A stretch of DNA of 31,293 nt from Parerythrobacter_A sp963761775 (GCA_963761775.1 CAVXIF010000006.1:1-31293); one strand, 5' to 3'. Shown: positions 15,464-24,117, counted from the stretch's first letter. Made by a program: numbers and translations. Notes: generated from the sequence alone by a model not told the origin.

Positions 15464-16063
15464 GTGAACGTACGTACCCACGCCATCCTGCTGGCCGCCC
15501 GCGCGCATGGCGAGACGGCGGTGATCGCGCGCATGATGACGGTCGAGGCGGGCATGGTCGCCGCCTATGTCGCGGGCGGACGGGGCCGGACGCTGCGTCC
15601 GGTGGTCATTCCCGGCAATATCGTCGCCGCAGACATCCGTGCGAAATCCGACACGCAGCTGCCGTTTGCGCGGCTGGAGCTTGTGACCAGCCGCGGCCCG
15701 TGGCTGTCCGAACCACTGCCCGCTGCCGCCATCGGCTGGGCCACCGCGCTGACCGCCACTGTACTGCCCGAACGCAATGCCTACCCCGCGCTGCATGGCG
15801 CGCTGACGGCATTGCTCGATGCGATCTGCAATGCGGGATCGGCGCGCGAATGGTTGCGCGGAATGCTGGCTTATGAAGCGCTGCTGCTGCGCGAGCTGGG
15901 CTATGGCGGCACCGCACCACCTGCTGATGCGACGCTAGACGATTTGCTGGACGCTTTCGCGCGGCAGGCTACGCCCATCCAGCGCTACCTGCTTGCCGAC
16001 CGGCGCGGCGATGTTATGGCCGCGCGCACGATGCTGGGTGAACGGTTGGGACGAATGGGGTGA
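15464..16063 (+). CDS. recO: DNA repair protein RecO
   Basis: A 199-residue RecO with an N-terminal OB-fold domain (NVRTHAILLAARAHGETAVIARMMT and GRGRTLRPVVIPGN) and a helical C-terminal domain (AREWLRGMLAYEALLLRELGYG). RecO works with RecF and RecR to load RecA onto SSB-coated single-stranded DNA. It is shorter than the roughly 240 residues of many homologues and lacks the CxxC-type zinc site seen in some, which is usual in sphingomonads as far as I know. The start is GTG 15464. Its stop overlaps the leuB GTG by 4 nt. Confidence 0.9.
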   Translation: MNVRTHAILLAARAHGETAVIARMMTVEAGMVAAYVAGGRGRTLRPVVIPGNIVAADIRAKSDTQLPFARLELVTSRGPWLSEPLPAAAIGWATALTATVLPERNAYPALHGALTALLDAICNAGSAREWLRGMLAYEALLLRELGYGGTAPPADATLDDLLDAFARQATPIQRYLLADRRGDVMAARTMLGERLGRMG

Positions 16064-17118
16064 AAATCGCGATACTGCCCGGCGACGGGATCGGCCCGGA
16101 AGTGACAGCACAGGCGGTGCGCGTGCTGGAGGCGCTGGCGCTGTCCGGCCTGACGCTCTTCACCGGCGATGTTGGCGCGGCCGGCTACCACCGCCATGGC
16201 CATCCGCTACCCGATGAAACGCTGGACATGGCGACGCGCGCCGATGCGGTGCTGTTCGGGGCGGTGGGCGACCCGGCGTGCGACACACTGGAGCGTGCAT
16301 TACGGCCCGAACAAGCGGTGCTGGGCCTTCGCGCCAAGCTGGGGCTGTTCGCCAACCTGCGCCCGGCGCGGACCATGCCGGGGCTGGAGGGGCTGTCTTC
16401 GCTCAAGCCCGATGTAGCGGGCGCGATCGACCTGCTGATTGTGCGCGAGCTGAACGGCGATGTCTATTTCGGCGAAAAGGGCATGCGCGAAACGGCGGAC
16501 GGCACGCGCGAGGGATGGGACATGATGTCCTATAGCGAACCCGAAATCCGCCGCATCGCCCATGCGGGTTTCCATGCCGCACAGGGCCGCAGCGGGCGCC
16601 TGACCAGCGTGGACAAGGCCAATGTGCTGGAAACCAGCCAGCTCTGGCGCGACGTGATGTGCGACGTGGCGGGCGACTATCCCGAGGTCACGCTCGATCA
16701 CCTCTATGTCGACAATGCCGCGATGCAGCTGGTGCGCGATCCGGGGGCGTTCGACACCATCGTGACCGGCAACCTGTTCGGTGACATCCTGTCCGATCTC
16801 GCCAGCGCATGCGTCGGCTCCATCGGCCTGCTCGCCAGCGCCAGCCTGGGCACACGGCAGAGCGAATACGGTACGTTCGGCCTCTACGAACCCATCCATG
16901 GCAGCGCGCCCGATATTGCGGGGCAGGGCGTCGCCAACCCGGTTGCAGCGATTTTGAGCGCGGCGATGATGCTGCGCCATTCGTTCGGGCGGGAAGCCGA
17001 CGCGGTACGCGTGGAAGCCGCTGTGGCGCAGACGCTGGCCGACGGGGTGCGGGGTCACGACCTTGGCGGCACAGCCTCGACCGCAGAAATCGGCGACGCG
17101 GTTCTCGCCGCGCTCTGA
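16060..17118 (+). CDS. leuB: 3-isopropylmalate dehydrogenase
   Basis: This 352-residue enzyme catalyses NAD-dependent oxidative decarboxylation of 3-isopropylmalate in leucine biosynthesis. Motifs are GDGIGPEV near the N-terminus, the substrate-binding RAKLGLFANLRPAR, RELNGDVYFGEKG, the metal-binding DNAAMQLVRDP and FGDILSDLAS, and GLYEPIHGSAPDIAGQGVANP. The GTG at 16060 overlaps recO as GTGA, so the two are coupled. Together with ilvE it gives the window two leucine-pathway genes, but on opposite strands and in separate operons. Confidence 0.96.
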   Translation: MKIAILPGDGIGPEVTAQAVRVLEALALSGLTLFTGDVGAAGYHRHGHPLPDETLDMATRADAVLFGAVGDPACDTLERALRPEQAVLGLRAKLGLFANLRPARTMPGLEGLSSLKPDVAGAIDLLIVRELNGDVYFGEKGMRETADGTREGWDMMSYSEPEIRRIAHAGFHAAQGRSGRLTSVDKANVLETSQLWRDVMCDVAGDYPEVTLDHLYVDNAAMQLVRDPGAFDTIVTGNLFGDILSDLASACVGSIGLLASASLGTRQSEYGTFGLYEPIHGSAPDIAGQGVANPVAAILSAAMMLRHSFGREADAVRVEAAVAQTLADGVRGHDLGGTASTAEIGDAVLAAL

Positions 17119-17124
17119 CTGGCT

Positions 17125-18225
17125 GTGCCGACACTCGCGATCGTCTTGCCGACGCTGAATGAACGCGACAACATCGCGCCGCTCGTCGCGCGCATCGACA
17201 CGGCGATGGGCGCCGTTGCGTGGGAAGTCATCGTAGTCGATGACGACAGCGCCGATGGCACCGCCGATGCCGCGCGCGCATTGGCCGCGAACGATCCGCG
17301 CATTCGCGTGATACAGCGGATCGGCCCGGGATCGGGGCGGCGTGGGCTGGCCTCCGCCGCTATCGAGGGCATGTGCGCCACCGCCGCGCCGTTCGTGGCG
17401 GTGATGGACGCCGACCATCAGCACGATCCGGCGCTGTTGCCCGCCATGCTGGCGGCGGTGCGGGACGGGGATGCGGACCTAGCGATGGCTAGCCGCTTTG
17501 CCGACGGAGCCAGCGCGGCGGGGCTGGCGGATACGCGGCGCGAGGCGGCATCGGGCCTTGCCAACAGAGTCGCCCGGCGGCTGACCGGCACCGACCTGAC
17601 CGACCCGATGAGCGGCTATTTCCTGTTGGAAACCGCGCGCCTGCGTGCGCTTGCGCCGCGCCTTTCCGGCATAGGTTTCAAGATATTGCTGGACATACTT
17701 GCGACATCGCAGGAACCATTGCGCGTGCATGAGGTACCGATGCAGTTCGCGGCGCGGCGCAGCGGCAAAAGCAAGCTGGACCATGCCGTCGCGTTCGAGT
17801 TTCTGGTGGGGCTGTACGAGCGCACCTTCGGACGGTTGGTGCCGGTTCGTTTCGCGTTGTTCGGCACGGTCGGCGCGCTGGGTGTACTGGTGCATTTCCT
17901 CGTACTCGCGCCGCTCTATCCGGGCGTAACCGCGACCTTCTGGAAAGCGCAGGCCGCCGCGACCTTTGCTGCGATGACGTTCAATTTCTGGCTGAACAAC
18001 TGGCTGACCTATCGCGACCGGCGGCTTGTCGGTGCGGGAGCCCTGTTGCGCGGCTGGTTAGGCTTTTGCGGCACCTGTGCCGTGGGGGCGCTGGCAAACG
18101 TGGCGATGGCCAGCTTCCTGGTCCAACGCGGCGCACATTGGGCGCTGGCGGCGCTGGCGGGTATCGTGGTGGGCGCGGTGTGGAACTACGCGCTATCGAG
18201 CAAGTTCGTGTGGGGGCGGTATTAG
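17125..18225 (+). CDS. GT2 family polyprenol-phosphate glycosyltransferase fused to a GtrA-like membrane domain
   Basis: In the 366-residue protein residues 1-230 are a GT-A domain of the dolichol-phosphate mannosyltransferase type (PTLNERDN, VIVVDDDSADGTADAA, VAVMDADHQHDP, DPMSGYFLL). Residues about 240-360 form four hydrophobic helices of the GtrA/DPMS family (RFALFGTVGALGVLVHF, FNFWLNNWLTYRDRR). It should transfer a sugar from a nucleotide donor to a polyprenyl phosphate at the inner membrane and perhaps help flip it. The GTG start lies 6 nt after leuB. The convergent PMT-type gene is a natural partner that could use the lipid-linked sugar. Confidence 0.9.
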   Translation: MPTLAIVLPTLNERDNIAPLVARIDTAMGAVAWEVIVVDDDSADGTADAARALAANDPRIRVIQRIGPGSGRRGLASAAIEGMCATAAPFVAVMDADHQHDPALLPAMLAAVRDGDADLAMASRFADGASAAGLADTRREAASGLANRVARRLTGTDLTDPMSGYFLLETARLRALAPRLSGIGFKILLDILATSQEPLRVHEVPMQFAARRSGKSKLDHAVAFEFLVGLYERTFGRLVPVRFALFGTVGALGVLVHFLVLAPLYPGVTATFWKAQAAATFAAMTFNFWLNNWLTYRDRRLVGAGALLRGWLGFCGTCAVGALANVAMASFLVQRGAHWALAALAGIVVGAVWNYALSSKFVWGRY

Positions 18226-18248
18226 CTGCTCGGGCTGCGCGGATCAGT

Positions 18249-18411
18249 TTTCTCGCAGAGGGCACAGAGGAAAGGGAGACGCAGAGATATCGCGCTCGCG
18301 GCGAAGCCGCTATAAATTCGCGATCTTGCGAGCAGTTCTTGCCTAATCAAAGATAATGCCTGCGGCACAGCGACCTCCACGTCTCTTTTGCCTCAGCGTC
18401 TCTGCGAGAAA
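18249..18411. repeat. 163-bp inverted-repeat element between convergent genes
   Basis: The ends are perfect 12-bp inverted repeats, TTTCTCGCAGAG (18249-18260) and CTCTGCGAGAAA (18400-18411). The similarity continues inward with small gaps for another 20 or so bases (GAGG...GAGACG). A central palindrome GCGGC-GAA-GCCGC lies inside an outer GATATCGCG/CGCGATC pairing. The whole unit would fold into a long hairpin. The layout suggests a REP/MITE-like non-coding repeat that may also act as a bidirectional terminator. No transposase is nearby. Confidence 0.6.
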
Positions 18412-18441
18412 CCCTTTCTTCTGAAAAGCCAAAATGCGCGT

Positions 18442-19725
18442 TCACCGCCACCCGGCAAACCACGCCCAGGTGGTGAAGCTTTGCTCGCCCGCCAGCGGGG
18501 CTGCGCTCAGGATCGGGTACCAGAACGCGAACACGCCGCCCGCACCCGCCAGCACGGCCAGTGCCAGCGCGCGTTGCCAGCGTTTGCCCGATTGCCACAG
18601 CGCGTCCAGTGCCATCGCCAGCGCGGCCAGCAGGAAGCAGCTCGGCAGGAAATAGTGGTAGTAGAACTGCACCGGCTTATCGACCACCGCCCACATGCCA
18701 ACGCCGACCGTGTACAGCAGCACCACCGCCGCCGTGTCCCATCGCCGCCTGCGCCAGGCAGTCCATGCCGCCCAACCCAGCGCTGGCAGGCCCGTCAGCA
18801 TGGTCAGCGGACTGCCGATCAGCATGATGCCGCGCTGTGCCCCGTCTATGTCCTCGTACAGATACCAGATCGCGCGCAGGTTCAGCACCCAATCGGGCCA
18901 CTGGCTTTGATAGGGATGTACCGCGATGACCGATGATTGAAGCCGCAGGATCTCGGTATGCAGCGCGATGAAATCGCCTGGCGGCAACGGGTCGGACGGC
19001 GCGAAATGGGCGGGCAGGAAGGTCAGCCAGTACGTCGCCAGCGGCAAGGCACCGAGCAGCAACGCCGCTTCCCACAGCGCAATACCCGGCACCGGCGCAC
19101 CCCGGCGGCTGGTCAGCAGCCTGCGCCGCCCTACCGCCAGTCGTGTGGCCAGGAACGCCAACCCCGGCAGCATGGCGAGCACCAGCACGTTCCACTTGGA
19201 CCCCATTGCCAGCCCCAGTGCGACGCCTGCCAGCGCCAGCCGCCATCGTCCCGTTTCCGGTTGCCGCACCGCGCCTGCGCAATGCCACAGCGCTACGAGG
19301 AAAAACGCGACCATGAATACATCCAGCATCGCAATACGCGCGTGGACGAACAGTGCGAAGCCGGTCGCAAGCAACCAGCCGCAGGCAAGGCTTGCGAAGC
19401 GGGTGCCAGTGCCATGCCATACGCCGCGCATGGCCGCATACAGCGCCAGCATCCCCGCCAGCAGCGGCGCGATCCGCCAGCCGAACGGCGTGTCGCCGAA
19501 CACCGTCATGCCGCCCGCGATAAACAGCTTGCCCAGCAGCGGATGCTCGCGGTTTATCCACCCCCAGTCCTCCAGCAGCGCACGCGCAGCAGGCAGGTAG
19601 TGTACCTCGTCGAACAGCGGGCCGGACGGGATCGTCAGCCGCACGCAGGCCAGCCCGCCAAAGGCCAGCACCAGAAAAACGGACCAGCGCCACGGATCGG
19701 TTTGGGCGGGGTTGGCGGGAGACAT
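18442..19725 (-). CDS. Phospholipid-carrier-dependent glycosyltransferase (PMT/GT39-like)
   Basis: A 427-residue polytopic membrane protein with about ten hydrophobic segments. The first periplasmic loop has SGPLFDEVHYLPAARALL with the acidic residues typical of PMT catalysis, followed by NREHPLLGKLFIAGGM and later HARIAMLDVFM. PMT enzymes transfer mannose or another sugar from a polyprenyl-phosphate donor to protein or lipid acceptors. Start ATG 19725 gives a short cytosolic N-terminus; the frame stays open to 20901 only because of the GC-rich opposite strand of metZ. It converges with a Dpm1-type gene that could supply its donor. Confidence 0.9.
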   Translation of the reverse strand: MSPANPAQTDPWRWSVFLVLAFGGLACVRLTIPSGPLFDEVHYLPAARALLEDWGWINREHPLLGKLFIAGGMTVFGDTPFGWRIAPLLAGMLALYAAMRGVWHGTGTRFASLACGWLLATGFALFVHARIAMLDVFMVAFFLVALWHCAGAVRQPETGRWRLALAGVALGLAMGSKWNVLVLAMLPGLAFLATRLAVGRRRLLTSRRGAPVPGIALWEAALLLGALPLATYWLTFLPAHFAPSDPLPPGDFIALHTEILRLQSSVIAVHPYQSQWPDWVLNLRAIWYLYEDIDGAQRGIMLIGSPLTMLTGLPALGWAAWTAWRRRRWDTAAVVLLYTVGVGMWAVVDKPVQFYYHYFLPSCFLLAALAMALDALWQSGKRWQRALALAVLAGAGGVFAFWYPILSAAPLAGEQSFTTWAWFAGWR

Positions 19726-19812
19726 CGCACGATGCGCTAAGGCGCGGCCATGTCGCGCGCAAGACCCTTCGCGCTTGACGAACCGATAGCTGTCGCGCCA
19801 CCGCTGCACCCC

Positions 19813-21033
19813 ATGAAAAAGACCACTGGCATGGACCGTTCCACAACCCGGAACTGGCGCCCCGCGACGCAGGCCGTGCGCGGCGGCACCTGGCGCAGCG
19901 AACAGGGCGAGACGAGCGAGGCGCTGTTCCTGACCAGCGGCTATACCTATGACGATGCCGCCACCGTCGCGGCGCGCTTTGCGGGCGAGGCGGACGGGAT
20001 GACCTATTCGCGCCTCCAGAACCCCACCGTCGCGATGCTGGAAGAGCGCATTGCCCTGCTGGAAGGCGCCGAGGCGTGCCGCGCGCAAGCGAGCGGCATG
20101 GCTGCGATGACGGCGACCCTGCTGTGCCAGCTCTCCGCGGGGGATCATTGCGTGGCGGCGCGCGCGGCGTTCGGCTCGTGTCGCTGGCTGGTGGACAGCC
20201 TGCTGCCGCGTTTCGGCATCGAGGTCACCGTGATCGACAGCGCCGACGATGCCGCATGGGAAGCGGCGATCCAGCCCAACACCAAGGTTTTCTTCTTCGA
20301 GACGCCCGCCAACCCCACGCTCGATATCGTCGACCTTGCGCATGTCTGCGCGCTGGCGAAGGCGCATGGCATCGTGACGGTCGTGGACAACGCCTTCGCC
20401 AGCCCCGCCTTGCAGCGCCCGATGGAATTCGGCGCGGACGTGGTGGCGTACAGTGCGACCAAGCTGATGGACGGGCAGGGCCGCGTGATGGCGGGCGCGA
20501 TCTGCGGCAGCGAGGAATGGATCACCGAAACGCTGATGCCGTTCCAGCGAAACACCGGGCCGACGCTCGCGCCGTTCAACGCATGGGTGGTGCACAAGGG
20601 GCTGGAAACGCTGTCCTTGCGCGCGCATCGGCAAAGCGAGAATGCGCTGGCGCTGGGGCGGTTTATGGAGGATCGGCTGGCGGCGAAAGGCGGACGGATG
20701 CTCCATCCGGGCCTCGCCAGCCACCCGCGCCACGAACTTGCGACTAAACAGATGGATGCGTTCGGCCCAATCTTCAGCTTCGAGATGCCGGACGGACGCA
20801 CGCAGGCCTATGCCGTGCTGGACGCGCTGGAACTGGTCGATATTAGCAACAACATCGGCGATACGCGCAGCCTGATGTGCCACCCCGCCAGCACCACCCA
20901 TGCCGGGCTGGAGGCGAATGCGCGCGACGAGATGGGCGTGCGCGAAGGGCTGTTGCGCATCAATGTGGGGCTGGAAGATATCGCCGACATCACCGAAGAT
21001 ATTGATAGGGCACTGGGTAGAGCGGGACTATGA
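19813..21033 (+). CDS. metZ: O-succinylhomoserine sulfhydrylase
   Basis: This 406-residue gamma-family PLP enzyme makes homocysteine from O-succinylhomoserine and sulfide in direct-sulfhydrylation methionine synthesis. The PLP lysine is about Lys217 in AYSATKLMDGQG. Other motifs are LTSGYTYDDAATVAARFAGE, MTYSRLQNPTV, FFETPANPTLDI, VVDNAFASPALQRP and MCHPASTTHAG. The start is uncertain: ATG 19813 was chosen, with ATG 19831 six codons later and an in-frame ATG at 19750 also possible; none has a clear ribosome binding site. I found no SAM riboswitch in the short upstream region. The HCCA isomerase gene starts 4 nt after its stop. Confidence 0.94.
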   Translation: MKKTTGMDRSTTRNWRPATQAVRGGTWRSEQGETSEALFLTSGYTYDDAATVAARFAGEADGMTYSRLQNPTVAMLEERIALLEGAEACRAQASGMAAMTATLLCQLSAGDHCVAARAAFGSCRWLVDSLLPRFGIEVTVIDSADDAAWEAAIQPNTKVFFFETPANPTLDIVDLAHVCALAKAHGIVTVVDNAFASPALQRPMEFGADVVAYSATKLMDGQGRVMAGAICGSEEWITETLMPFQRNTGPTLAPFNAWVVHKGLETLSLRAHRQSENALALGRFMEDRLAAKGGRMLHPGLASHPRHELATKQMDAFGPIFSFEMPDGRTQAYAVLDALELVDISNNIGDTRSLMCHPASTTHAGLEANARDEMGVREGLLRINVGLEDIADITEDIDRALGRAGL

Positions 21034-21037
21034 GACC

Positions 21038-21643
21038 ATGACCGAGACCGTGGAACTGCTGTTCGATTTCGTCAGCCCGAATGCCTATCTGGTCTGGGAG
21101 CCGCTCAAGGCGGTGGCGGCACGGCACGGTACCGCGATCAAGGTGACGCCAGTATTTCTCGGCGGGATGCACAAGCTGACCGGCAATGCCCCGCCGATGG
21201 TCCGCGATGCGGAAGTGAAGGGCAAGAACGCCTACGCCATGCTGGAAATGCGGCGTTTCATTGCGAAGCATGGGCTGGACCGGTTTACCATGAACCCCGG
21301 TTTTCCGTTCAAATCCATTACCTTGCAGCGCATGCTTGTTGCCGTTTCTCAAGAACAGCGCATTGCGATGATCGACGCGTTGCTCCCGCCGATCTGGGAA
21401 CGCGGGATGGACGTGACCGATACGGACGAAGTCGCGACAGCTCTGGCTTTAGCGGGCCTCGACGCAGACGCCTTGGCCGCGAAGGCGCAGGATGCAGCGG
21501 TGAAACAGGCGCTCGCCGACGCGACCGATGACGCCGTGGCGCGCGGCGCTTTCGGTATTCCGACGGTATGGGTTGGGGACGAGATGTTCTTCGGCAAGGA
21601 GCGCCTCGCCCAGATCGACGAGGCGCTCGACTCTGCGGCCTAA
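21038..21643 (+). CDS. 2-hydroxychromene-2-carboxylate isomerase/DsbA-like thioredoxin-fold protein
   Basis: A 201-residue GST-kappa/HCCA-isomerase family protein. The N-terminal LLFDFVSPNAYLVWEPLKAV carries the serine (about Ser13) that replaces the CxxC of DsbA and contacts glutathione. It is followed by FLGGMHKLTGN, a helical insertion, and the C-terminal GAFGIPTVWVGDEMFFGKERL. Characterised relatives isomerise a naphthalene-degradation intermediate, but no other aromatic-catabolism gene is near. The 4-nt gap to metZ makes co-transcription likely. Its stop overlaps the convergent TonB receptor stop by 4 nt. The physiological substrate is unknown. Confidence 0.88.
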   Translation: MTETVELLFDFVSPNAYLVWEPLKAVAARHGTAIKVTPVFLGGMHKLTGNAPPMVRDAEVKGKNAYAMLEMRRFIAKHGLDRFTMNPGFPFKSITLQRMLVAVSQEQRIAMIDALLPPIWERGMDVTDTDEVATALALAGLDADALAAKAQDAAVKQALADATDDAVARGAFGIPTVWVGDEMFFGKERLAQIDEALDSAA

Positions 21644-24009
21644 TTGCCGATGCGTGCCGTGAGTTCGATGCCGTAGAAGCGTGGTTCTGCCGGAATGAAG
21701 GTAGGGATGCCGAATGCGCCGCCGGTATTGCCCGCGTCGAGCAAATAGTCCTCGTCCGAGGCATTGCGAATGAATCCGGCGATTTCGAACCGTTCGTCCG
21801 CAAAGCTTACCCCGGCGCGGGCATTGAACAGCGTCACCTTGGGTTGGGAAATCAGATTGCTGTTGGGCAGTTCGAAGAACAACCGGCTCCGATGGGTAAC
21901 CGATGGCGTGGCGAAGAACCGCACCCCGTCGGCCACCGGCGCGTCGATCGTGAAGCCGGCGGACGCCTGCCATTCGGGCTGAAGCCGGAACCGCGCCCCA
22001 GCAAACGCGCCCGCAAATGCCGGATCGTCGTCGATCGTCGCGTCGATATAGTTGCCGTTGGCGAATACGCTGAGCCAGTCGGTCGGGTTCAGCTGCACTT
22101 CGGCTTCGACACCCAGATTGCTGGCCGTACCGATGCTTTGTGTCAGCGCACCGACTTCGGCGGGCGTAACCTGGAACCCTTCATATTTCTGGTAATAGAT
22201 GCCAAGCGAGCCGGACAGGATGCCAACGCGACCTTTGAGGCCCGCTTCGTAATTCCATACGGTTTCCTCGGGCACGAGCTGCAGGTTGGGGGCGGCATCG
22301 CCGTTCGGCAGGCGCGAGGCGCTTAAGCCCACCACGGGCGAGCGGCGGCCCTTCGATACGGTGGCGAACAGGTTGATGTCGTCGGTTGCGCGGAACAGCA
22401 CGTTGAAGCGCGGCAGTATGGCAGAATAGCTGCGCTCCGCTTCGAACGTCTGCCCTTGCGTATCGACTTGTGGGAACAGCGACGGCACGCCGAGCAGCTG
22501 CGATGTCGGCACGTCGGCGCGGAAGCCGGATTTACGCTGTTCTATCAGAACGCGGACACCGGCGGTCAGTTCGATGGCCGGTATCGGAATATAGGTCGCA
22601 TCGGCAAAGACCGAATAGCTCTGGTTGTCGCCCTGGTTCTCGAACACCGAGCTGTAGGGGAAGGCCGCAACCGCGCCGCCGGTCAGAATGCCGGTGGTGG
22701 CAAGCGACGGCACCGAGCCGTCCGGCGCGACGCAGGGCAGGTCGGGGATCAGTCCTACGACACATTGGAAATAAACCCCTTCCTCGGTGCTGAACGGCAC
22801 GTTCTGCCGCCCGTCTTCGGTGAAGAAGTTCCAGCCGAAAGAGGCGCGCCAGCTATCGTCCACGTAGGAGAATCGCCCTTCGTGGCTGAACTGCTCGCCT
22901 TCCGCGATCTCGGCGAATTCGAGGAACGGCGCAGCGGAGCCGTCCGCGTCGAACACCTCGGCGCTGTCGAACTTGCGATAGCCGTTGACAGTGGTGAAGG
23001 TGAGGCTGTCCGTGAGGAGGTATTCCAGCGTCAGATTGGCATCGTATACTTCGCGGTCGAGCCCCAACTGCGCATCGCCCAGGTCCGCTTCGGAAAAGGG
23101 CGAGCCGCCGAGATTGGCGGGTTCGAACGCATTGGCCGCACCGCCCGGTGCCCCGAGGAAAGCGGGCAGGGTGCCGGAGATGAACGGCGTGCCGCCATTG
23201 CGTTGCTGGTCGTAGGTGCCGATAAGGTCGATGGTCAGGTCCGGCGTCGGCGTGAACCGCAGCGATGCGCGCACACCGAGCTGATCCTGTGCGTACAGGT
23301 CGTCTTCCTGCGTAGGCGAAAGGTTTTCGACATAGCCGTCGCGCTTGCGGTATTCGCCCGCCACCCTCACCGCGATGGTATCCGATCCGGCATTGACGAA
23401 GCCCGACGCAAGGTAGCTGTCGAAATTGCCGTAGCCGCCGGTGACCTCGGCGGAGAAGCCGGGGCGGGGGCGGGTGGAGACAAGGCTGATCGCGCCTACC
23501 GCCGATGCGGTGCCGAACAAGGTGGCTTGTGGCCCCTTGATCACCTCGACCCGATCCAGGTCGTAGATCGCCTGATAGCTGCCCCGGCTGCGCGAGATGT
23601 CGATGCCGTTGTAATACAGCGTGACGCGCGGCCCCTGTTGCGAGGAGCCGCTGTCCGACGTGATGCCGCGAATGACGACGCCGGGATTGTTCGCGCTCTG
23701 CTCCTGAATATTGAGGCCGGGGACGTAGTTGGACAGCTCGTCCAGATCGCTGACGCCCAGCTCCTCGATCCGTTCACCGGTGACGGCGGAAATGGTGATT
23801 GGCACGTCGACCGCGCGCTGCTCGATCTTCTGCGCGGTGATGACAATCTGCCCTGCGTCCTGGCTGCTGCGCGTGCGATCGCCTGCAACATCGGCATCGT
23901 CGGCGGCTGCGCCGGTCGTCTGCGCGTTTGCAAGATATGGCGTTGCAAGAAGCGCGAACGCGGCCGCACCTGAAGATAGCGAACGGTGAATGACGGCGTG
24001 CCGAATCAT
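21640..24009 (-). CDS. TonB-dependent outer-membrane receptor
   Basis: A 789-residue receptor with a signal peptide (cleavage about after residue 29 in YLANAQ), then a plug domain (about 53-165: IVITAQKIEQRAVDVPITISAVTG, LSNYVPGLN, VVIRGI, DLDRVEVIKGPQATLFG) and a C-terminal beta-barrel. It would import a scarce ligand across the outer membrane using TonB energy. The plug resembles the broad family common in sphingomonads, and no siderophore, vitamin B12 or sugar gene beside it gives a substrate. The terminal residue is Asn rather than the usual aromatic one. AAGGAG is 8 nt from the ATG and can pair in a small hairpin. Confidence 0.93.
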   Translation of the reverse strand: MIRHAVIHRSLSSGAAAFALLATPYLANAQTTGAAADDADVAGDRTRSSQDAGQIVITAQKIEQRAVDVPITISAVTGERIEELGVSDLDELSNYVPGLNIQEQSANNPGVVIRGITSDSGSSQQGPRVTLYYNGIDISRSRGSYQAIYDLDRVEVIKGPQATLFGTASAVGAISLVSTRPRPGFSAEVTGGYGNFDSYLASGFVNAGSDTIAVRVAGEYRKRDGYVENLSPTQEDDLYAQDQLGVRASLRFTPTPDLTIDLIGTYDQQRNGGTPFISGTLPAFLGAPGGAANAFEPANLGGSPFSEADLGDAQLGLDREVYDANLTLEYLLTDSLTFTTVNGYRKFDSAEVFDADGSAAPFLEFAEIAEGEQFSHEGRFSYVDDSWRASFGWNFFTEDGRQNVPFSTEEGVYFQCVVGLIPDLPCVAPDGSVPSLATTGILTGGAVAAFPYSSVFENQGDNQSYSVFADATYIPIPAIELTAGVRVLIEQRKSGFRADVPTSQLLGVPSLFPQVDTQGQTFEAERSYSAILPRFNVLFRATDDINLFATVSKGRRSPVVGLSASRLPNGDAAPNLQLVPEETVWNYEAGLKGRVGILSGSLGIYYQKYEGFQVTPAEVGALTQSIGTASNLGVEAEVQLNPTDWLSVFANGNYIDATIDDDPAFAGAFAGARFRLQPEWQASAGFTIDAPVADGVRFFATPSVTHRSRLFFELPNSNLISQPKVTLFNARAGVSFADERFEIAGFIRNASDEDYLLDAGNTGGAFGIPTFIPAEPRFYGIELTARIGN

Positions 24010-24016
24010 AATGATA

Positions 24017-24037
24017 ACTCCTTGAGAGACAGGGAGT
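24017..24037 (-). promoter_or_regulatory. Small hairpin covering the TonB receptor Shine-Dalgarno
   Basis: ACTCC (24033-24037 read on the minus strand) can pair with GGAGT (24017-24021), which includes the SD of the receptor gene, with an 11-nt loop. The stem is short, so it can at most modestly occlude the ribosome site. Confidence 0.3.
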
Positions 24038-24063
24038 CCCTATGCGGAACCGGTGACGGTCCG

Positions 24064-24100
24064 GCGTCTTGCCGATGAAGGTTCAGCGTCTTGCAGATGA
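24064..24100. promoter_or_regulatory. Direct repeat GCGTCTTGCMGATGA, 22-bp period
   Basis: Two 15-bp copies (24064-24078 and 24086-24100) differ at one position and are spaced 22 bp start to start, about two helical turns. They sit in the 194-bp region between the TonB receptor and the SulP transporter, both transcribed outward. This is the geometry of a tandem regulator-binding site; the regulator is unknown. Confidence 0.5.
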
Positions 24101-24102
24101 CC

Positions 24103-24117
24103 GCATTGTTGCAATGC
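24103..24117. promoter_or_regulatory. Dyad GCATTG-TTG-CAATGC
   Basis: A perfect 6+6 inverted repeat, three bases beyond the direct repeat, in the receptor/transporter divergent region. It is a candidate operator for a dimeric repressor or activator serving one or both genes. Confidence 0.42.

Noticed and set aside
19726..19812. A SAM riboswitch upstream of metZ
   Set aside because: The gap is under 90 bp and I could not fit the SAM-II or SAM/SAH core to it.
18442..20901. A minus-strand open frame of 819 codons
   Set aside because: Only the first 1284 bp (18442-19725) code for a recognisable PMT-type protein. The rest is the open antisense frame of metZ, caused by GC-rich codon bias.
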